From Orientallactaga sibirica (taxonomy: Eukaryota; Chordata; Mammalia; Rodentia; Dipodidae), in NCBI GenBank assembly GCA_036365145.1, contig JAEOAD010000012.1, forward strand, positions 42,803,501 to 42,867,500: a stretch of 64,000 nucleotides of DNA, read 5' to 3'. A program made the position numbers and the translations under genes. Of the stretch, positions 55,916 to 64,000 are shown one piece after another. Position 1 is the first letter of the stretch; the number at the start of each line of letters is the position of its first letter. Below the pieces are notes generated by a model. That model worked only from the letters and a program-made list of their open reading frames with translations. It had not been told where the DNA came from and ran no database searches.

Positions 55916-57783
55916 TTGCCTGAGCAATTGGAGTTATATTCAGAAAGTCCTTGCCTAATCCAATATGTTGAAGAGTTTCCCCTACTTTTTCCTCTACCAG
56001 TTTCAGAGTTTCAGGTCTGATATTAAGGTCCCTGATCCATTTGGGCTTGACTCTTGTGCATGGAGAGAGACAAGGATCTATGTTTATCCTTTTATATACA
56101 GATGTCCAGTTTTCCCAGCACCACTTGTTAAAGAGGCTATCTTTTCTCCAATGAATATTTTTGGCATTTTTGTCAAAAATTAGGTAGCTGTAGCTGCCTG
56201 GATTAATATTTGGGTCTTCTATTCTGTTCCATTGATCTACCTGTCTGTCCTTGTGCCAGTACCATGCTGTTTTTGTTACTATGGCTTTGTAGTATAACTT
56301 AAAATCGGGTATGGTTATACCACATGCCTGTTTTTTGTTGCACAAAATTGTTTTGGCTAGTCAAGGTTTTTTGTGTTTCCAGATGAATTTTAGTATTGTT
56401 TTTTCTATTTCTGTGAAGAATGCTATTGGGATTTTAATGGGGATTGCATTAAATGTGTAGATTGCTTTTGGTAAGATTGACATTTTCACAATATTTATTC
56501 TTCCAATCCAGGAGCATGGGATGTCTTTCCATTTACTTGTGTCTTCTGCAATTTGTCGCTTGAGTTTTTTTAAAGTTCTCATTGTAGAAATCCTTCACTT
56601 CCTTGGTTAAGTTTATTCCAGGGTATTTTTTTTTTTTTTTGAGTCAATTGTGAATGGGAGAGATTCCCTGATTTCATCCTCTGCACATTTGTTGTTAGTG
56701 TATAGAAAAGTTACTGATTTCTGTGTGTTTATTTTGTATCGTGCTACATTGCTAAAAGTGTTTATCAGCTCTAACAGTTTGCTGGTAGAGTCTTTAGGGT
56801 CTGTTATGTATAGAATCATATCGTCTGCAAATAATGATAATTTGATCTCTTCCCTTCTGATTTGTATCCCCTTTATGAGTGTCTCTTGCCTTATTGCTAT
56901 GGCTAAGGCTTCCAGTACTATATTAAATAGTAGTGGGGAAAGTGGACACCCTTGTCTTGTTCCTGAATTTAGAGGAAAAGCTTCAAGTTTTTCCCCATTT
57001 AGTATTATGTTAGCTGTAGGTTTGTCATAAATAGCTTTTATTATGTTGAGATGTGTTCCTTCTATTCCCAGTTTCTGTAATACTTTCACCATGAAGGGGT
57101 GTTGGATTTTGTCAAATGCCTTTTCTGCATCTATTGAGATGACCATGTGATTTTTGTCCTTCAGACCATTTATATGGTGTATTACATTTATGGATTTGCA
57201 TATATTGAACCATCCCTGCATCTCTGGGATAAAGCCTACTTGGTCAGGGTGAATAATCTTTCTGATATATTCTTGTATTCTGTTTGCCAGTATTTTGTTG
57301 AGAATTTTTGCATCTATGTTCATGAGGGAGATTGGTCTATAATTTTCTTTTTTTGAACTGTTTTTGTCCGGTTTGGGTATCAGGGTGATGCTGGCTTCAT
57401 AGAAGGATTTTGGTAGAATTCCTTCCTTTTCTATTTTATGGAAAAGTTTGAGAAGCATTGGTGTTAGATCTTCCAGGAATGTCTGATAAAATTCAGCAGT
57501 GAATCCATCTGGGCCTGGGCTTCTTTTAGTTGGGAGACTTTTTATGACTGCTTGGATCTCTGTGGTTGTTATAGGTCTATTTAAATGGTTTATCTCATCT
57601 TGATTTAGTTTTGGTAGGTCATATGAATCAAAGAAATAATTTCTTTCAGGTTTTCAAACTTAGAGGCATATATATTCTTAAAGTATATCTGTATGATTTT
57701 CTGAATTTCTTTGGTATCTGTTGTGATGTTGCCTTTTTCATCTCTAATTTTATCAATTTTTGTCTCTTGCTCGGGGAATAAAA
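55916..57783 (-). pseudogene. L1 ORF2, reverse-transcriptase part (inverted segment)
   Basis: Read on the minus strand from 57783: a linker segment ([17 protein letters not shown]) and, after a gap with stops, a 281-codon frame at 57458-56613 with the reverse-transcriptase domain. The domain includes [55 protein letters not shown] and the catalytic FADDM at 56831-56817. Post-RT segments follow at 56582-56361 ([20 protein letters not shown]) and 56345-55916 ([32 protein letters not shown]). The long uninterrupted RT frame suggests a fairly recent insertion. It has no endonuclease and is frameshifted, so it is not active. Confidence 0.9.
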
Positions 57784-58593
57784 CCACTAATCAACCACTG
57801 GGACCTTATGAAATTACAAAGCTTTTGGACAGCAAAGGACACTGTGAATAGAGCAAAGAGACAACCTACAGAATGGGAGAAAATCTTTGCCAGCTATACA
57901 TCTGACAGAGGATTAATATCCAGAATATACAAAGAACTCAAAAAACAGAATAATAAGAATTCAAACAACCCAGTTAAAACATGGGCTATGGAAGTAAATA
58001 GAGATTTCATGGAAGATGAAATACAGATGGCATATAAACATCTAAAAAAGTGTTCCACATCCTTAGCCATCAGGGAAATGCAAATTAAAACCACTTTGAA
58101 ATTCTATTTCACTCCTGTCAGAATGGCTGCCATCAAGAAAACAAATGACAATACGTGTTGGCATGGATGTGGAAAAACAGGAACACTTCTACACTGTTGG
58201 TGGGAATGTAAGCTGGTCCAGCCATTGTGGAAATCAGTTTGGAGGTTCTTGAGACAGCTAGAAATAGATTTACCATATGATCCAGCTATAGCACTCCTAG
58301 GCATATATCCAGAGGACTCTTCTCACTACCTTACAGATACTTGCACAACCATGTTTATTGATGCTCTATTCACAATAGCTAGGAAATGGAAGCATCCTAG
58401 ATGTCCCTCCACAGATGAGTGGATAATAAAGATGTGGTACATTTACACAATGGCGTTCTATTCAGCGGTAAAGAAAAATGAAATTATGAAATTTGCAGGG
58501 AAATGGATCTATCCCGAAAGGATTATACTAAGTGAGGTAGCCCAGGCTCAGAAAGCCAAACGTCACATGTTCTCTCTTATATGTGGATCCTAG
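57783..58593 (+). pseudogene. L1 ORF2 C-terminal part (sense segment)
   Basis: An open frame of about 270 codons to a TAG at 58591-58593. It contains [55 protein letters not shown], the cysteine/histidine region [47 protein letters not shown] and HMFSLICGS, the normal C-terminal end of rodent L1 ORF2. The Met in the frame upstream of 57783 belongs to the inverted segment and is not a native start. The coding part is intact, unlike the older copy at 39930-41000. Confidence 0.92.
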
Positions 58594-59481
58594 CTACCAA
58601 TGTATAGACTTGTGTGTGAACTGGAACCAAAAATAGGTACCAGAAACCAGTAAGCTGGTAAAAGGCTATAAGGGAGGGAGGAAAGGGAAGGACTTAAGTG
58701 TATGGAAATGCACATATGTAGGTAGAAGGACTGATTACAGGGAGGAGAATGGCCTAAGCGAGGCCATGGGAAGAGAATGCATAAAAGAAGGGCAGGGGGA
58801 GGGTCAATCTAAACTCAAGATATTGTGAACAAGACATATGTAAAATTACTTTTTTGAATAAGGGCACATCTAGAAGCTGTAGACTGTTACTAAAAAAATT
58901 TCAGTACTTGGGATGGGATACCTTCCAGTGAGTTGTTGGCCAAGGAGGTCCCGGTAGCCTCCAAAACATTAAAGGCTTTTGCCAAAGCCCTTGGTTTCCC
59001 TTGAGAAACAGATAGTAACACCCTATTGCTGAAGACATCTCTTGCCTGAGAGGCAAGGTCACTGAGAAAGCAAGCTGGTGTGGAGCAGAAAACCTTCTCC
59101 CTGTAGACCAGCCAACTGAAAGCTGGAAAAAGCTGCACTGCACGCAGCATATGGGAGACAGACACCATCAAGAGTGAAAACAGTGGACGCTGAATATTCA
59201 AGCTTGGCCAGACAGGCCCAATGACTGAATGGGTGCAATAGTGCATGTCTACTCTTGGGGTAACCAACTGCTCCATAATTGGACTGAAGGCCCTCTCTAC
59301 GGGAGGGAATACATACCTGGTACTGAAAAACCTAAGTAAGCCAGGCGTGGTGGCGCATGCCTTTAATCCCAGCACTTGGGAGGCAGAGGTAGGAGGATCG
59401 CCGAGAGTTCAAGGCCACCCTGAGACTACATAGTTAATTCCAGGTCAGCCTGGACCAGAGTGAGACCCTACCTTGCAAAAC

Positions 59482-59516
<35 letters not shown>

Positions 59517-60109
59517 AAGTAAAAGTCTATGGTAGGTGAGGTCATGAGCCTTAGGGGTATAAGCCTGCTCTTGTCTGAATAAATGTATATATTATTCCCA
59601 CCAAGCTGCCCTGAAAGCACTGCACTTAATGTTCATATTCACATATTAACGCTACTCTCACTTCTGGTTAGAGAAGCTTCTCTTGTCAGATGGTGATTAC
59701 TACTGGGATGACCCAAAAGGCAACATAGTGCTGAGAAGAAGGAATGGAGGAGTGCCCAGCACTGAAACACTTTTGTCACACCCTCCAAGGATCAGGGACC
59801 ATTGCGGAAGAGGGGGCGGATAGAATGGAAGAGCCAAAGGAAGGGTATGACCTCTTCCAATGCAACTGCCCAGACAGAAACTGGCCTCGATATCCATGAC
59901 CTTGCAGTGCCTAGCAATACCTTCACAAAACCCTCAAAATAGAAGAAAAAGATGATGACATCAAATTAAAAGATAGACTAATGGAGAGAGGGAGGGGATA
60001 TGATGGAGACTGGTGTTCTAAAGTGGAATGGGGGGAGGGGAGGGAAATATCAGGTGGGTTTTTTGTATGTAAGTATAAAAGTTGTCAATAAAAAATAATA
60101 ATTAAAAAA
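58594..60109 (+). mobile_element. L1 3' UTR
   Basis: Sequence from the ORF2 stop to the A-rich end, with GTTGTCAATAAAAAATAATAAT as polyadenylation signal and tail. A B1-like SINE interrupts it at 59340-59508. Its part around 59750-59830 is recognisable in reverse complement at the window's right edge. Confidence 0.85.
59340..59508 (+). mobile_element. B1-like SINE nested in the L1 3' UTR
   Basis: GCCAGGCGTGGTGGCGCATGC, TAATCCCAGCACTTGGGAGG, AGGATCGCCGAGAGTTCAAG and GAGACCCTACCTTGC, with a long poly(A). AAAAACCTAAGTAA (59326-59339) and AAAAATCTAAGTAA (about 59509-59522) form the target-site duplication with one mismatch. CpG-containing and close to consensus, so young. Confidence 0.94.
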
Positions 60110-60119
60110 TTTACATTTA

Positions 60120-60530
60120 AAAAATTCAATTGTTGAAGGATATATAAAGTTTAAAAGAAGCAGAGTGGCACTATATTGTGTTGCAAGAAAGACAGAAATG
60201 TGGGAAATGTATGAAGAATTATAGATATTGTGAAACCTTGTAAACCACCTAAACAGTAGTGACTTACAGCAGAGAGGGAGTGAATAGGGCAGATGGAACA
60301 AAAGAAGGTGAGGGTGGGTGTTAGCTTAAGTCCATGAGATTCATATTGTTTCTGTTATTTGAATAACTGCATCACTGTTGAAGGTTCAAGGAAGTAATGA
60401 GTGACTGATCTTGGTAAAGAGGAAGAAAATGACTGGTGAGAACTATAAAAGTAAGCCATGAGTGTACTTATGGAATCTTATTTACTAATATCAGTGATAC
60501 TCATGTATTATTTTTAGGTTTTTGCACATT
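60120..60530. other. Single-copy-looking sequence
   Basis: No feature recognised. Confidence 0.4.
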
Positions 60531-60548
60531 TGAAACATAATTTAAAAT

Positions 60549-60743
60549 ATTTTATTTTTATTTATTTACTAGAGAGATAAAGTGAGAAAGAATGGGCATG
60601 TCAGGGCCTCCAGCCAATGCAAAAGGACTTCAGATGCAAGTGCCACCATGTTCAGAAGGCTTACATGGGTTCTGGGGAATTGAACCAGGGTATGTAGGCA
60701 TCACAGGCATGGACCTTAACTACTAAGTCATCTCTTGAGCCCC
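60549..60743 (-). mobile_element. tRNA-derived SINE (B2-like), minus strand
   Basis: Head at 60743 (GGGCTCAAGAGATGACTTAG on the minus strand), body with AAGCCTTCTGAACATGG, CATTCTTTCTC and a TTTATT-type tail. The flanks TGAAACATAATTTAAAAT (60531) and TGAAACCTAATTTTAAAAT (60744) match with small changes. Confidence 0.85.
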
Positions 60744-60762
60744 TGAAACCTAATTTTAAAAT

Positions 60763-60953
60763 AAAGTCTTAGAGTCAGAGAGCATGAGAGACAGAAAGAG
60801 AGTGAAAATGGTCATGCCAGGGCCTTTAGCCACTGCAAATGAACTCCACACACATGTGCTACTATGTGCATCTGGCTTATGTGGGATGTGGAGCATTGAA
60901 CTGGGGTCCTTAGGCTTCTCTGGCATATGCTGTAATTGCTAAGCCATCTCTCC
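60763..60953 (-). mobile_element. tRNA-derived SINE (B2-like), minus strand
   Basis: Read on the minus strand: GGAGAGATGGCTTAGCAATTAC head, AAGCCAGATGCACATAGTAGC, GCAGTGGCTAAAGGCCCTGGC and a CT-rich end. It lies next to the previous copy in the same orientation. Confidence 0.83.
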
Positions 60954-60965
60954 CTCTCTACCTCT

Positions 60966-60967
60966 AA

Positions 60968-61006
<39 letters not shown>

Positions 61007-61008
61007 AT
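60966..61008. repeat. (AAAT)n microsatellite
   Basis: About ten perfect AAAT units just beyond the 5' end of the minus-strand SINE. Confidence 0.95.
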
Positions 61009-63644
61009 ATAAAATGTTATAAAATAAAATCTTTAAAAAAATTAAAAATAAAATCTTGTTTCAAAAATATTGCTTCCGCTAAAGGTTTGACAACTGAAGT
61101 ATGAGAGTCAACAACTAAATGCTGACTTCTTTACAGTTTCACTTGTAGAAACTCAGTGTTTACGAGGAATAGGTGGATGACTCCAATTATGGGAAAGGAA
61201 ATTAACTAGGAATAATGGAAAAATATCAAAATACAATATGTTAATATTATGAGATATCATTTATCCTGTTAGCATAGTGTCCTGCGCTTGATTCATTTCA
61301 CTTTGATATATTTCTGAAATCTCTTTTCAATTATTAAACAAATTATTTAAAATATGGCCTCTCAATGACACTTTTATCTGTGTCTTCAGCAGCTTATCTC
61401 AGAAGTGATTTAAGACTCTTTTATATAACAGAGACTTGATATTATAGTGCATCTAAGCATTAGTTTTTACTTCAAAACAATGAAACCTAAAATTAAAAAA
61501 AAAGTTACGTTTTCATTTTTACTTCTCCTTTGTAGTTAATTCTGGAAGGCCAAGTTTCTTCCTCACATGTTAGTTTCTGTATTTTAGGAATAAATAAGAC
61601 CTGTGTGAAAAATTGTGAGAATTGCATCAAACTAAAATACTAATATTAAATGGAGGTAATGAACAAAAATAGAGACAACTTGATGTCTGGAAAAAGTAAT
61701 TGTTCAAAATGCAACCATTCTGTTCTATTCAAAGTTAGGATGCACACGTCTACTTCCTGCATCACAGGATTGTAGTTGTTATTCTCACAAGGATAGGAAA
61801 AATGCTGCTGAGGAAAGGGATAAGACATTCAGGTAAGCGAGGACTTTTGCTATGTAATTCTAAGTCTTTTAGTAATAAAACTGTAATATGAGCTAATATT
61901 TAAAAAAATGTTTTGTCAATACCTTACAAAATTCATTAAACAATATCAAAGAACTGAAGAATTGCAATACAACTTAAATTAGTTAAAAGCTTCACAAAAT
62001 TGTGTTACCGTGTCTTCATTATATGTAGATGCTTATATGCATTTTATGACTTATATACAGATTTATGTGTATCAGTAAATGTTTATTCACACATATAATG
62101 TGAAACAATGTAAGAAAAAAATATAAATATTTGCATACATAATGCAAATATTCAAGTCTGATTGTCAAAATAAAATATAGATTTTTCAAAGCCTGTACTG
62201 TATGACAAACTTCAAAACATTATGTCTTTAGAACACAATCCTTTCTACTATTATTTTATATATGTATCCTAAGGTTAAATCTTACATAATAAGAGTTAAA
62301 TATTGCTAATGTTTCTAACGCACTACAATTAATGAGATGAGTTCCATTTATGGTAAATTAATTAAAGACTAAGAAACAGTATACACATTAAGCTTTCACT
62401 GAAGAAAATATTTAACCAAAATTCTTTAAGAACTTAAAAATGAAGTTTTTATCTTGAATTGTTTTGTCTTTGGATATGCAAATGCTGATGCATTAAATTC
62501 ACTGTCTACTTATTGCAATAACTCAAAGCTTGTATTTTAGGATTGAAGAGAAAATATCTTGTATTTTCCACTGTAGGGGAACATAAATTAAGGGGGAATA
62601 AAGGAACCTAACTTGTCACCTGCAGAGATTGTGTTTTAACCCCATAGCTTGAGATACATTTTCCCTGTCCTATTTTTGATGTTGGCATACAGTCAGACAG
62701 TCAGTATGTTTAGTAGAAATGTAGTCTTACACTGGCGGTGTTGACCCCCCATCCCCCACCTTACTGAATTCCACAGGCAGCAGCTCCATGCTATGAAAGT
62801 AGTATTCAACTGGAGGGGCTCATGAAGAAAGTGAAAGTTTCTTAAATTAATTTCTCCAGATGCCCTAAGCTCCAGCCATCTCCTTTCCCATGCTCTTCAC
62901 AGCTGCTGAACACTTCTGGCCTCACAGCCTCTGTGAGTTGGCTGTCTCCCCCTATGGCAATATTTCCTTTTCAAAGGGCAGTTGCCATGGCTGTGTAATT
63001 TTGTGCAGGAAGTCAGAGCCTTTGTGATTGACCAAGCTGTGCTGGAAGATAACAAGCACAAAAACTAAAGTTTAAGCTGTGGAAAACTGTGTCAAACTCT
63101 CAGTGGAAAGTTGAGAAGGAATATTCTTTCCACACTGAAAGCATCTTACATTTTACCACGTTATCCAACTTCAAGGGACACATGACACTTAAAAGGCCTT
63201 ATTAAATTTTGTTTGACCTCTTACCATCCTAGTGAGCATGTGGAGAATCAAAGCATGTAGATAGAAGGAGGAAAAAATCAAGATATATCATAGTAAATCT
63301 CTGGGCTCCTTTACGCTCACATCTTGGGTCATGTCGTCGTCCTGCCTCCTCTTGCTCTAGGCTACACACTGCATTTCATGCTGATAGTCTTATTACTATT
63401 TCTTGTCTTTGTGTTCAGTAATCTCCTCCATCTAGAACTTCCTCTTTTGAAATGCTAATTGTAAGCAAAGTTTCAGATCCAAATCTCCTTTGCTTTTGTG
63501 GACAATAAAATACTAACATTCTGATTGTGAAATATAATAATCGATAGCTTTACATAAGGTGGAAAATCTTATTCAAAGAATCATGAAAACATTGGGACCA
63601 ACCACTATTTCAGATCAAGAAGTTTGCTCCTTTTCATTTTTATT
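61009..63644. other. AT-rich single-copy region
   Basis: About 2.6 kb with no gene, RNA or repeat body recognised. The stretch 62740-63000 is less AT-rich and frame-free. Confidence 0.45.
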
Positions 63645-64000
63645 TTATACTGAGTGTTTTAATATATGAATGTACCATAGTTTGACATATTCCTGTCCCA
63701 TTATCCTTTTTTGTCCCTTGTCCCCAAGTCCCATTCTACCAACGACCCTCCTTATTTCTAGGTAGTCTTTCCTCTACTTTGTTGTCTCATTCCATTTGTC
63801 CTCCTTCCTCCACGTCAACATGCTGATGGGCTCAGAGCAGTGCAGGTTCTGCAGGGTTGTTGGTAACCATTGCGGGGTCATACATATATCAGATCATTCA
63901 TGTTACGAGGACAGTGCACCAAAATGGTCTTTCCCACCCAGTGGTTTTAACATTCTTTTTGCCTCCTCTTCCACAGTGTTCTCTGAGCCTTGGAGGGCTA
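63645..64000 (-). mobile_element. L1 3' UTR, antisense, running off the window
   Basis: Starts with a T/A-rich stretch. CCTCTTCCACAGTGTTCTCTG and GAGCCTTGGAGGG near 63965-63997 match, with changes, the reverse complement of 59783-59815 in the L1 3' UTR. The element continues beyond position 64000. Confidence 0.7.

Larger units (their letters stand above)
55906..60119 (+). mobile_element. L1 insertion with inverted 5' half (twin-primed) and target-site duplication
   Basis: The right part (about 57783-60109) is a sense L1: ORF2 C-terminus, 3' UTR and A-rich end. The left part (55916 to about 57783) is the preceding ORF2 segment in the opposite orientation. TTTACATTTA, with extra A's before it, flanks both ends (55906-55915 and 60110-60119). 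The L1 begins after the endonuclease domain, so it is also 5'-truncated. The inverted piece stops at ...PIAQA and the sense piece resumes at INHWDLMKL, so almost nothing of L1 was lost at the switch. Confidence 0.92.

Noticed and set aside
57760..57783. Start codon at 57760 for the 277-codon L1 frame
   Set aside because: The first codons belong to the inverted L1 segment; the ORF2 sequence proper begins at the inversion joint near 57783.
1..64000. CRISPR arrays, bacterial operons, riboswitches or prophage
   Set aside because: The sequence is clearly mammalian (SINEs, L1, endogenous retroviruses). Regular short arrays here are simple microsatellites without spacers.
1..64000. True tRNA genes from A/B-box-like motifs
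   Set aside because: All such motifs found lie in the heads of SINEs; none sits in a cloverleaf-forming stand-alone sequence.

Overview
The window is mammalian nuclear DNA with no recognisable host protein-coding exon, tRNA or rRNA gene. It is AT-rich intergenic or intronic sequence built largely from transposable elements. Two SINE families point to a rodent. One is 7SL-derived and B1-like. The other is tRNA-derived with a B2-like head, a body ending in a (CT)n-type tract and an A-rich tail. The particular B2-like body and the L1 3' UTR type look most like jerboas (Dipodoidea). That assignment is from memory of repeat style and is only moderately certain.

Layout. At 0.7-1.5 kb lie two head-to-head tRNA-SINEs carrying large pyrimidine microsatellites. 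At 2.03-5.40 kb is a compact (3.4 kb) class II, IAP/betaretrovirus-like endogenous retrovirus. Its two LTRs are almost identical, its target-site duplication is a perfect 6 bp, it has no pol, and its interior is a mosaic in which a gag capsid fragment sits inside env. From 6 to 31 kb is mostly single-copy AT-rich DNA with scattered old SINEs, LTR-like repeats, L2/MIR-like fragments, one antisense L1 3' UTR and long microsatellites. At 31.6-35.25 kb is a direct tandem duplication of about 1.84 kb; by eye the copies differ only in the length of five homopolymer runs. A probable solo LTR follows at 36.1-36.9 kb.

An old, 5'-truncated L1 lies at 39.9-42.4 kb, and a dense SINE cluster at 44.3-46.1 kb. 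At 50.9-54.6 kb is a decayed second retrovirus-like element with reverse transcriptase, RNase H and integrase relics and a 3' LTR. At 55.9-60.1 kb is a fairly young L1 whose 5' half is inverted, the twin-priming structure. It has a recognisable target-site duplication and a later B1-like SINE in its 3' UTR. The window ends inside another antisense L1 3' UTR.

There is no operon-like or pathway logic here: the relationships are insertions into insertions. The observations most worth checking are the gag-in-env mosaic of the young retrovirus-like element, the homopolymer-only tandem duplication (real or an assembly artefact), and the cleanly inverted L1. All family names are judgements from motif and structure; no database search was run.
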